Assembly (NCBI GenBank): GCA_028875955.1
Contig: JAGWTX010000148.1
Location: 1-6,370 of the forward strand
Direction: 5' to 3'
Source: Bacteroidota bacterium
GTDB taxonomy: Bacteria; Bacteroidota; Bacteroidia; Chitinophagales; Chitinophagaceae
Length of the DNA: 6,370 nucleotides
Part shown: one piece after another, positions 1 through 5,875 of the stretch
How positions within the stretch are numbered: position 1 is the stretch's first letter
Layout: every line of letters starts with the position of its first letter
Position numbers and translations under genes: made by a program
The notes under the pieces: generated by a model
Told to the model about the DNA's origin: nothing
The model's input: only the letters and a program-made list of their open reading frames with translations
Database searches by the model: none

Positions 1-698
1 GCGGCAAGATACAGGGGCCTGGTACTGAAAGAAGTGATGCCCCTGACAGCCAGTTTGGCCAGGACCTTGGTGCTGTACTTGGTTTCTCCGGCCAGTCTCG
101 GCTTGGGTGTATAAGGGATACCCGCCTGTTGAAAACCGACCCATTTGACCAGACCCCGGAAAAAAGGCTCTTCTTCCGAAAGCTGGTTCAGGATGTTCAC
201 AACCTTTTTATCCATCAGCCTGAAATCAGAAATGCCATCCTCGAGATCAAGATCAGAAAGGTTGTTGATGATCTTATAGAAAAATCCGGAAGTCAGTCGT
301 TTAAAACTGTCGGAATGTTCGTTTTTCCCTTCACGATACGTATAAACGACTTCGTTCCCTTTTTCCCAGAGCGCGATCATGTCCGGAATCATTTCGGGGG
401 GATGTTGCAGGTCTGCATCGATGGTAACCACCGCATCGCCCCGGCTTTGGGCAAGTCCTGCGCTGATGGCATTGTCTTTTCCGAAATTCCGGGAAAGAAG
501 AACATAAACGATATGGGTATTTGTTTTGGCCAGTTCTTTGATGTCATTCGCAGAACCATCGGTACTGCCATCATCTATCAGTACCAGTTCATAGTCATAA
601 TTCATGCCGGCAAATACCCCTGCAATCGTGTCGATCACATGAACAATATTTGCTGACTCATTGTAAACAGGTATTACAATGCTGATTAACCTTGGCAT
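1..698 (-). CDS. Family 2 glycosyltransferase, DPM1/GtrB-like (C-terminus cut by window edge)
   Basis: The 232 visible residues form a complete GT-A catalytic domain. It opens with ISIVIPVYNE (residues 5-14), followed by the nucleotide-binding IDDGSTDGS (41-49), the DAD metal/nucleotide-sugar motif (D94-A95-D96 in TIDADLQHPPE), DFRLMD (158-163) and RLAGETKYS (201-209), which is the basic RxxGxxKY motif of polyprenyl-phosphate glycosyltransferases. By family knowledge such enzymes move a sugar from a nucleotide donor to undecaprenyl or dolichyl phosphate at the inner face of the membrane, for later use in lipid A, O-antigen or glycan decoration. Relatives of about 310-330 residues carry two C-terminal membrane helices; the reading frame leaves the window just where these would begin. 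The ATG at 698 was chosen because the conserved beta-strand begins at residue 5 and the upstream frame shows no better start; there is no Shine-Dalgarno. The gene is divergent from the deoxyhypusine-synthase-like gene. Sugar and acceptor cannot be told from sequence. Confidence 0.93.
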   Translation of the reverse strand, partial: MPRLISIVIPVYNESANIVHVIDTIAGVFAGMNYDYELVLIDDGSTDGSANDIKELAKTNTHIVYVLLSRNFGKDNAISAGLAQSRGDAVVTIDADLQHPPEMIPDMIALWEKGNEVVYTYREGKNEHSDSFKRLTSGFFYKIINNLSDLDLEDGISDFRLMDKKVVNILNQLSEEEPFFRGLVKWVGFQQAGIPYTPKPRLAGETKYSTKVLAKLAVRGITSFSTRPLYLA

Positions 699-943
699 GC
701 TTCGATTTTGAAAAAGCGGTTTAAAGATCCATTCATCGGCAAAACAGACGAATATATCGGTAAATATCAATGAAAATCGGAAAACATGCTAATACCCAAA
801 GCTTTTTTTATGTGCTAAAACCTGTGAAAGCAATTGCAAAGCACTGATCTGTAACAGCCATTTACCCATCCACCCGCCTGTCTGCGCGATCTGCACCAAA
901 AACCGCCCAAAAAATTTACTTTTGCCACTCAAAAATCAAGATC
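699..943. other. Divergent intergenic region
   Basis: These 245 bp separate two divergent genes and must hold both promoters. On the plus strand a TAnnTTTG box is present near 917-924. On the minus strand I found no exact TAnnTTTG match ahead of the glycosyltransferase start. The stretch is AT-rich around 740-830, then becomes C-rich and purine-poor around 860-910. No open frame, convincing hairpin or RNA gene was seen. Confidence 0.6.
917..924 (+). promoter_or_regulatory. Candidate -7 promoter box of the DHS-like gene
   Basis: TACTTTTG fits the Bacteroidota primary sigma -7 consensus TAnnTTTG exactly and lies 19 bp before the ATG at 944, so the transcript would have a very short, A-rich leader. 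No TTG or TTTG element is visible at the expected -33 spacing (about 893-899), so the call rests on the -7 box alone. Confidence 0.4.
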
Positions 944-1918
944 ATGCCAAAAGGACCCGTTTCAACTTTTATAGAACATCATTACCGTCATTTTAATGCG
1001 GCTGCTTTAATCGATGCGGCAAAGGGTTATGAGACCCATTTATTGGAGGGTGGAAAAATGCTGGTCAGCCTGGCAGGAGCCATGAGTACGGCAGAGCTGG
1101 GTATCAGTCTGGCAGAAATGATTCGTCAGGATAAAGTGGCCATCATCAGTTGTACCGGAGCCAACCTGGAAGAAGATATCATGAACCTGGTGGCACATAG
1201 CCATTACAAGCGGGTACCGAATTACCGGGACCTGAGCCCGCAGGAAGAATGGGATCTGTTGGAAAATCATTATAACCGGGTAACCGACACCTGTATCCCG
1301 GAGGAAGAGGCATTCAGAAGATTGCAGCAGCATATCCATAAAATCTGGTCAGATGCTGATACAAAAGGAGAAAGATATTTTCCGCATGAATATATGTACA
1401 AGATGCTCCTGAGCGGCGTATTGGAGCAGTATTATGAGATCGATCCCAAAAACAGCTGGATGCTGGCAGCGGCAGAAAAGAATTTACCCATCGTGGTACC
1501 GGGTTGGGAAGACAGTACCATGGGTAATATTTTCGCATCTTATGTAATAAAAAATGAACTCAAAGCCAGTACCATGAAAAGCGGTATCGAATACATGGTA
1601 TGGCTCACCGAATGGTACCGTAACAACAGTGGTGGGAAAGGCGTTGGCTTTTTTCAGATCGGCGGTGGGATTGCCGGTGATTTCCCCATCTGCGTGGTAC
1701 CCATGATGTACCAGGACCTGGAATGGCATGATGTTCCGTTCTGGAGCTATTTCTGCCAGATCAGTGATTCCACCACTTCCTATGGATCATATTCCGGTGC
1801 CGTCCCCAACGAGAAGATCACCTGGGGTAAGCTGGATATCCATACCCCGAAATATATTGTTGAGAGCGATGCTACCATTGTAGTACCCCTGATCTTCGCA
1901 TATCTGCTGGGCTGGTAA
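944..1918 (+). CDS. Deoxyhypusine-synthase-like protein (NAD-dependent aminobutyl/aminoalkyl transferase family)
   Basis: This 324-residue protein is full length for the bacterial DHS-like family (human DHS is about 369). Visible family blocks are SLAGAMSTAELG (42-53), the NAD-site block SCTGANLEED (69-78), VPGWEDSTMGN (185-195), FFQIGGGIAGDF (236-247) and VPNEKITWGKL (287-297). K296 in the WGK motif matches the lysine that carries the aminobutyl intermediate in human DHS (K329), and E290 matches E323. Aligned by eye, the human histidine pair 287-288 is D246-F247, D243 is N195, D313 is Y280 and D316 is Y283, so the spermidine pocket and acid-base site differ. Bacteria have no eIF5A, so true hypusination is unlikely. 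A small-amine acceptor, for example in homospermidine-type synthesis, is a reasonable inference, but the substrate is unknown. The protein should be cytosolic and tetrameric, by family. Start at 944: the N-terminal MPKGPVSTFIEHHYRHFNAA matches relatives as I remember them. No polyamine gene is adjacent. Confidence 0.9.
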   Translation: MPKGPVSTFIEHHYRHFNAAALIDAAKGYETHLLEGGKMLVSLAGAMSTAELGISLAEMIRQDKVAIISCTGANLEEDIMNLVAHSHYKRVPNYRDLSPQEEWDLLENHYNRVTDTCIPEEEAFRRLQQHIHKIWSDADTKGERYFPHEYMYKMLLSGVLEQYYEIDPKNSWMLAAAEKNLPIVVPGWEDSTMGNIFASYVIKNELKASTMKSGIEYMVWLTEWYRNNSGGKGVGFFQIGGGIAGDFPICVVPMMYQDLEWHDVPFWSYFCQISDSTTSYGSYSGAVPNEKITWGKLDIHTPKYIVESDATIVVPLIFAYLLGW

Positions 1919-1945
1919 GATACCGGTCACAAATACTTGATTAGT

Positions 1946-1969
1946 CAGCCGCATTCCTTTATGCGGCTG
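1946..1969 (+). terminator. Hairpin terminator after the DHS-like gene
   Basis: A perfect 9-bp inverted repeat, CAGCCGCAT (1946-1954) and ATGCGGCTG (1961-1969), encloses a 6-nt TCCTTT loop. It starts 27 bp after the stop codon. The sequence that follows (TTCTATGTTTG) is T-rich but broken, so termination may be leaky. Confidence 0.65.
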
Positions 1970-1972
1970 TTC

Positions 1973-1980
1973 TATGTTTG
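1973..1980 (+). promoter_or_regulatory. Candidate -7 promoter box of the small exported protein gene
   Basis: TATGTTTG is an exact match to TAnnTTTG and lies 38 bp before the ATG at 2019. The region at the -33 distance is occupied by the GC-rich hairpin and shows no TTG; the nearest TTG (1937-1939) is too far. The resulting leader would be A-rich (a run of seven A), as is common before Bacteroidota start codons. Confidence 0.4.
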
Positions 1981-2018
1981 AAATATTCCTATATTTAAAA
2001 AAACAACACTTACACATT

Positions 2019-2498
2019 ATGAAAAGTTTATTCACGTTGATGGTTTGCCTGCTAACCGTTTTGACGCTATCGGCACAAACCAAAATCACAAAATCAGGCG
2101 TCGTTGGGAAATGGGTTATCGCTTCTGTTGAAATGAGCGGTGTATTTTTTTATGACACGGAAAAAGATTCCCTGGCACTGGGTGATATGATGAAGTCGCA
2201 GGCTAAAGATGAACAGCAGCTCACCGCCATGACGAATATGATGAAACCACAGCTGGCCATGATGTCAAAAATGTCTTTTCTTTTTAATGCCGATGGTACG
2301 GCTGAAATGGGCACACCCATGGCGGCAGCTGAACCGGCTACCTATACGGTTGATGAAGAAAATTCCACGATAACGACAACCGATAAGGAGAAAAAACAGG
2401 ACACGCTGAAAGCGGATATGCTGAAAGAGCACTTACGGATCATCATGGAACAACCCCAGGGAAATATGACGATGGTGTTGAAAAAAGTAAAAGCCTGA
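2019..2498 (+). CDS. Small methionine-rich exported protein, lipocalin-like, function unknown
   Basis: I do not recognise a named family. The 159-residue product starts with a Sec signal peptide (MK, hydrophobic stretch 4-17, likely cut after LSA19); there is no lipobox cysteine. The mature part has the rhythm of small calycin/lipocalin-like proteins of Bacteroidota: GKW at 30-32, a central FLFNADGT (87-94), ATYTVD (107-112), and a closing strand MTMVLKKV (150-157). Methionine is unusually frequent, 17 of 159 residues, with ten between residues 57 and 101 in MM and MxxMM groups. This middle segment looks helical and amphipathic and probably interrupts the barrel. An ATG 45 bp upstream (1974) is in frame, but starting there would add a charged stretch before the signal peptide and would overlap the -7 box, so 2019 is preferred. 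The gene is monocistronic between two hairpins. Periplasmic location is inferred; the ligand is unknown. Confidence 0.8.
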   Translation: MKSLFTLMVCLLTVLTLSAQTKITKSGVVGKWVIASVEMSGVFFYDTEKDSLALGDMMKSQAKDEQQLTAMTNMMKPQLAMMSKMSFLFNADGTAEMGTPMAAAEPATYTVDEENSTITTTDKEKKQDTLKADMLKEHLRIIMEQPQGNMTMVLKKVKA

Positions 2499-2512
2499 AC
2501 CTTTACCGCAAT

Positions 2513-2546
2513 AAAAAATGCCTCATTTTTCATGAGGCATTTTTTT
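2513..2546. terminator. Bidirectional rho-independent terminator
   Basis: The inverted repeat pairs 2513-2526 with 2532-2545: core ATGCCTCAT against ATGAGGCAT, flanked by A6 on the left and a run of seven T on the right, around a 5-nt loop. It therefore gives a U-tract in both directions. It lies 15 bp after the small exported protein gene and 23 bp past the stop of the convergent M28 peptidase gene, so it can serve both. Confidence 0.9.
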
Positions 2547-2568
2547 ATATACAAATTATTTGATTGGA

Positions 2569-4104
2569 TTATCTGCCCGGCATGTTCAGCGGGATATCCC
2601 TTTTCAGCATATCATCCCTGTTGGCAATCGCCCAGGCCGTATGGAAGATCATCCTTACCCTTTTTTCCATCAGGGGGAAATTGATCTTCTCAACCGTATC
2701 AGTTGGTCTGTGGTAATCAGCCTGTAACATTCCATCATAGAAGAACAGGATGGGAACGCCTTTTTTGGCAAAATTATAATGGTCGCTACGGTAGTAAATA
2801 CGGTTCTGATCTTTGGGATCGTCGTATTTATAATCCAGTACCAGATTGGTATATTCCTTGTTCACGCCTTCATTGATAACAGGCAGGTCTGAGCTGAGTT
2901 TATCGTGTCCGATAACATACACGTAATTCAGGGTATCGCCTGTTTTACGCTCGGTATCCACTCTTCCCACCATATCCGTGTTCAGATCGGCAGAAGCTTT
3001 TGTCATGTCAATAGTGGGATGCTCGGAATAATATTCAGAACCCAGCAGTCCTTTTTCTTCACCACTAACCGTCATGAAAATGATGCTTCTGCGGGGCTTA
3101 TGTCCTTTTTTTGCAGCAGCACTAAAGGCTTCCGCCATCTGTAACACACTCACGGTACCGGAACCATCATCATCAGCACCATAATAAATTACATCCCCGT
3201 CTTTACCCAGGTGGTCATAGTGACCGGTCAGAAATACATATTCATCTTTCTTATCGGTTCCGGGCAAGATCCCAATTACGTTACTGCTTTCGAGTTCCTG
3301 GGCAGTTTTTTTGGCGACCACATGCAATTCAGCCACATATTTTCCCTTGTTGGCTTCTGCCAGCTGGGAAAAAGAAACCGGAGCGGTTCTGCCCAATAAG
3401 GCCGAAGCCACATCGCTGGAAATGGTAGCCATCAGGAAACTGTTGGCAGACGCGGCGGAAGGGGCTTTTAATGACATGCCTCCTTTTAAAGGGGTAGGAT
3501 TTTTTCTTGGGAAGTCCTGTGATACAAACAGCAAACCGGCAGCACCCATTTTTACCACCGCATTCATTTTCTGAAACTGGGCCATCATAGCTGCGCGGGC
3601 TCCGCCTCTTGCATTGTTGCCGGGTTCCGTCAGGATCATCACTATCTTGTTTTTTACATCCAGTCCTGCGAAATCATTGATTTTTTTGGCTTCATCTACA
3701 TTACCATAGCCTGCAAATACGATATCGTTTACGGTGAGATCGGTATTGTTCAGCCCACGTAAACTAAATGTGAAATCCTTATCCCAGGTAAAGGTTTTAC
3801 CATTTACCTGTAAATTTTTCTCAGTCAGAAATTCCTGGTAAACCGGGAACAGTTGCTGGTAACTATTACCGTTACCGGGTTTTAAACCATAGGATTTGAA
3901 CAGGGATTCGATATAAGCTGCTGCTCTTTTCTGACCCGGGGAAGCTGTTTCACGACCTTCCATTTCTGCGCTGGCAACAATGGTCAGTTTTTCTTTTAAC
4001 GCCTGCTGCGTGATCAGGTCTGCAAACTGTGCCGACCCGTCATTTTTTTGCGCCAATACAAGGGTTGTTGTAAAGGGCAACAAAAGGAAAAGTAATTTTT
4101 TCAT
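2569..4104 (-). CDS. Secreted M28 family zinc aminopeptidase with PA domain
   Basis: This 511-residue exported metallopeptidase begins with a Sec signal peptide (MKK, hydrophobic 4-17, probable cut after VLA18; no twin arginine). An N-terminal segment (about 25-120) leads into a protease-associated (PA) domain inserted at about 125-265, then the M28 catalytic domain (about 270-500). All co-catalytic zinc residues are visible: H295 in GHYDHLG, D312 (bridging) in GADDDGSG, the general base E349 and ligand E350 in SGEEKGLLGS, D377 in NTDMVG and H465 in DYHRPTDT. By family, such enzymes remove N-terminal amino acids from peptides in the periplasm or outside the cell, or act as carboxypeptidases; specificity cannot be read here. 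YYRSDHYNFAKKGVP (437-451) is typical of the bacterial group. The ATG at 4104 directly starts the signal peptide. The gene is 103 bp downstream of rpiB on the same strand, with no clear TAnnTTTG box between, and converges on the small exported protein gene. Confidence 0.95.
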   Translation of the reverse strand: MKKLLFLLLPFTTTLVLAQKNDGSAQFADLITQQALKEKLTIVASAEMEGRETASPGQKRAAAYIESLFKSYGLKPGNGNSYQQLFPVYQEFLTEKNLQVNGKTFTWDKDFTFSLRGLNNTDLTVNDIVFAGYGNVDEAKKINDFAGLDVKNKIVMILTEPGNNARGGARAAMMAQFQKMNAVVKMGAAGLLFVSQDFPRKNPTPLKGGMSLKAPSAASANSFLMATISSDVASALLGRTAPVSFSQLAEANKGKYVAELHVVAKKTAQELESSNVIGILPGTDKKDEYVFLTGHYDHLGKDGDVIYYGADDDGSGTVSVLQMAEAFSAAAKKGHKPRRSIIFMTVSGEEKGLLGSEYYSEHPTIDMTKASADLNTDMVGRVDTERKTGDTLNYVYVIGHDKLSSDLPVINEGVNKEYTNLVLDYKYDDPKDQNRIYYRSDHYNFAKKGVPILFFYDGMLQADYHRPTDTVEKINFPLMEKRVRMIFHTAWAIANRDDMLKRDIPLNMPGR

Positions 4105-4207
4105 CTGTTTTTGTTTGGGGATTTTTAATGATCAGATGGATCTTGCCGAATCAAACTGTTTCTCTCAGTTTTGGATAGGGCTCATTTCATCAGGTATCTG
4201 GTTTGAG

Positions 4208-4663
4208 TTAAGAACAAGCTATTTTATTAACGCGGGTAGCGTGCCGTCCGCCTTCAAATGCGGTCGTCATAAACAGGTCGATCATCTGCTCGGCCAATGC
4301 CAGCGCTACAAATCTGGCGGGGATACAAATGATATTGGCGTCATTGTGTTTACGGACCAGCAAGGCCACATCATTCTCCCAGCAAAGACCCGCCCTGACA
4401 TGCTGGTGTTTATTGGCGGTGATGGCAACACCATTGGCACTACCACATAACAGGATCCCAAAAGCGGTTTCGCTATTTTCAACGCTGGCAGCGGTCGGAT
4501 GTGCAAAATCGGGATAGTCAACCGAATCCATTGAATACGTGCCAAAATCTTTCACCTGGTAACCCTTGCCTTTGAGCCAGCTGATCAGGGCTGTTTTATA
4601 TTCAAAACCGGCATGGTCAGATCCAATGGCAATCGGTTTTGAAGAATCGAATACATAACTCAT
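4208..4663 (-). CDS. rpiB: Ribose-5-phosphate isomerase B
   Basis: RpiB interconverts ribulose 5-phosphate and ribose 5-phosphate in the non-oxidative pentose phosphate pathway, in the cytosol, normally as a dimer. The 151-residue product has the family length and residues: IAIGSDHAGFE (11-21) with D16 and H17, the base cysteine C73 in LLCGSANG (71-78), ANK at 83-85, H106 in RKHNDANI (104-111), R117 and the phosphate-binding GGRHATR (138-144). C73 places it with the E. coli-type rather than the mycobacterial enzyme, which lacks this cysteine. An in-frame ATG at 4705 would add 14 residues that do not fit the family; ATGs at 4669 and 4663 are both plausible, and 4663 is chosen because about ten residues then precede the first conserved strand. 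It lies between tatC and the M28 peptidase gene, all on one strand. The related LacAB galactose-6-phosphate isomerase is less likely, given the single complete subunit. Confidence 0.95.
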   Translation of the reverse strand: MSYVFDSSKPIAIGSDHAGFEYKTALISWLKGKGYQVKDFGTYSMDSVDYPDFAHPTAASVENSETAFGILLCGSANGVAITANKHQHVRAGLCWENDVALLVRKHNDANIICIPARFVALALAEQMIDLFMTTAFEGGRHATRVNKIACS

Positions 4664-4756
4664 GTTCATTAGATTAAGGGCATCTAAGATAAATGATTGC
4701 AACAAGAGCGGTCTAAAAAAATACAGGAACGGAGGAAGGTTAAGGCATTGGCAGCT

Positions 4757-4792
4757 AAGTTGGGAGCTGTTTTTTCAGACAACTCCCAACTT
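4757..4792. repeat. Bulged inverted repeat between tatC and rpiB
   Basis: AAGTTGGGAG (4757-4766) pairs perfectly with CTCCCAACTT (4783-4792). Inside it, CTG (4767-4769) pairs with CAG (4776-4778), closing a hexaloop; 4-nt ACAA (4779-4782) bulges from one side. In the tatC transcript this gives a 10+3-bp stem with an A6 loop, starting 24 nt after the tatC stop. Neither strand has a U-tract after it, so it is a poor intrinsic terminator. It may be a 3'-end stabilising or processing hairpin. Confidence 0.7.
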
Positions 4793-4815
4793 CTTACCTA
4801 TTTAGTGTATGTGGT

Positions 4816-5682
4816 TTATTCCCAATCTTCAGCTTCTCTTTCTTCCTCCTTGGCCTGCTCCTGTTTGTAAACGCGGGCAGATACAATGATGCTTAATTCA
4901 TATAATAACCAAAGTGGCGTAAATACGATCATTTGGCTCATCCAGTCAGGACTGGGTGTAATAAAGGCTGCCACTATCAGGATAACAACGATGGCATATT
5001 TACGGGTGGAACGAAGAAATGTGGGTGTGATCAGACCGATCCTGGTCAGGATAAAAGCCAGAACGGGCAATTCAAAAGCCAGTCCGCAACCCAGAATGAT
5101 ATTTGTCAGGTTATCCAGGTAGTCGGCAAAAGTAGGTTTGGTTACAATCATGCCTTCCGTACCTAACTGGAAACCGGCCAGGAAATTAAAGGTGAACGGA
5201 CCCAGCAGGAAATAGCCGAATGCGGCTCCGCAGAAGAAAAAGAAGGAAACCCAAAAAATAATAAAACGGGTGTTTTTTACTTCACCTTCCTTCAGTGCGG
5301 GTCTGACAAAACGCCAGAATTCCCAGAAAATAAAGGGGAAGGCGGCAATGATGCCACCCACAAACGCCATGGTGATACTGCTCAGGAACTGGCCGCCAAA
5401 AGTGGTGCTCTGCATGGTTACGGTTACCGGAGGCATACAGAGTGCATCGCCCATATGGGCCCAGTGACTAAACTGGCAAAGGACCCGGTAACTGATAAAA
5501 TCTTTGTTGATGGGTCCCACCACGATATTATCAAAGATCCAGTTCCGGTAAATGAAAATAACAATCGCCATAACGAGGATGGCCATTACCGAACGGATGA
5601 TATGTGATCTGAGTTCTTCAAGATGATCGATGAATGTCATCTCGGCCATACCGGCGCCCCTGTTTCTGTTAAATAGTGCCAT
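4816..5682 (-). CDS. tatC: Sec-independent protein translocase subunit TatC
   Basis: TatC is the inner-membrane receptor of the twin-arginine translocase, which exports folded proteins together with TatA/TatB. The 288-residue product has six membrane segments, roughly 32-48, 98-118, 138-160, 190-212, 226-242 and 250-268. Diagnostic motifs are present: FIDHLEELRSH (17-27) at the cytosolic N-terminus, FPFIFWEFWRFVRPALKEGE (115-134) covering the signal-binding first cytosolic loop with E134 matching E. coli E103, the intramembrane glutamate E204 in AFELPV (202-207; E. coli E170), and ITPSPDWMSQ (241-250). The first periplasmic loop (about 57-96) is roughly 17 residues longer than in E. coli and holds C69 and C82, which could form a disulfide. 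The C-terminal tail is rich in E and K. The start at 5682 is the first ATG in frame; M12 and M15 are possible. No tatA or tatB lies in the window. A TAnnTTTG box sits just upstream. Confidence 0.96.
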   Translation of the reverse strand: MALFNRNRGAGMAEMTFIDHLEELRSHIIRSVMAILVMAIVIFIYRNWIFDNIVVGPINKDFISYRVLCQFSHWAHMGDALCMPPVTVTMQSTTFGGQFLSSITMAFVGGIIAAFPFIFWEFWRFVRPALKEGEVKNTRFIIFWVSFFFFCGAAFGYFLLGPFTFNFLAGFQLGTEGMIVTKPTFADYLDNLTNIILGCGLAFELPVLAFILTRIGLITPTFLRSTRKYAIVVILIVAAFITPSPDWMSQMIVFTPLWLLYELSIIVSARVYKQEQAKEEEREAEDWE

Positions 5683-5708
5683 TGATTTCTTTGACTGTTA
5701 TCAGTGGC

Positions 5709-5716
5709 CAAAGTTA
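5709..5716 (-). promoter_or_regulatory. Candidate -7 promoter box of tatC
   Basis: Read on the minus strand this is TAACTTTG, an exact TAnnTTTG match 26 bp before the tatC ATG. I could not find TTG at the proper -33 spacing (about 5736-5741 in plus coordinates); the nearest TTTG lies near 5755-5758, too far. If used, it would separate tatC transcription from the upstream CBS-domain gene. Confidence 0.4.
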
Positions 5717-5817
5717 CGGGTATGAGGAACATAAAATACAGGCCATTTGCCCCCCAAAAGACAATTATGACCCCTATTTCGGGTCTGATTAAATCTCCCT
5801 TAAGATTTTCAGGGAAA

Positions 5818-5840
5818 GATTTCCATTTTATAAGGAAACC
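5818..5840 (-). terminator. Weak hairpin after the CNNM/CorC-like gene
   Basis: GATTTCC (5818-5824) and GGAAACC (5834-5840) can form a 7-bp stem with one G-U pair around a 9-nt loop. It lies 36 nt past the stop of the CBS-domain gene and is followed on that strand by TTTCCC, so it is only a marginal terminator. A second small stem, GACCC/GGGTC (5769-5785), lies further along. Nothing else is apparent in 5717-5875. Confidence 0.25.
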
Positions 5841-5875
5841 GGGAAATAATCGCGTAATGCGGACAGGGGCAGGAA

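Noticed and set aside
129..656. Plus-strand open frame of 175 codons
   Set aside because: It is the antisense shadow of the family-2 glycosyltransferase, whose minus-strand frame carries all conserved motifs through this interval.
740..800. Repeated ATATC/ATCGG words in the divergent region, considered as an operator
   Set aside because: The words are short direct repeats with irregular spacing and form no clear palindrome.
1787..2089. Minus-strand frame antisense to the DHS-like gene end and the small exported gene start
   Set aside because: It runs through a terminator hairpin and two well-supported plus-strand genes; the product has no recognisable pattern.
4153..4171. Short inverted repeat AAACTG/CAGTTT between rpiB and the M28 gene
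   Set aside because: Only six AT-rich pairs with no U-tract; expected by chance in a gap of this size.
3980..4450. Plus-strand open frame of 156 codons spanning the rpiB/M28 gap
   Set aside because: It overlaps the signal-peptide end of the M28 peptidase and most of rpiB in antisense, and shows no domain pattern.
4664..4705. Longer rpiB start at 4705
   Set aside because: The extra 14 residues lie outside the usual family length, and start codons at 4663/4669 are better placed before the first conserved strand.
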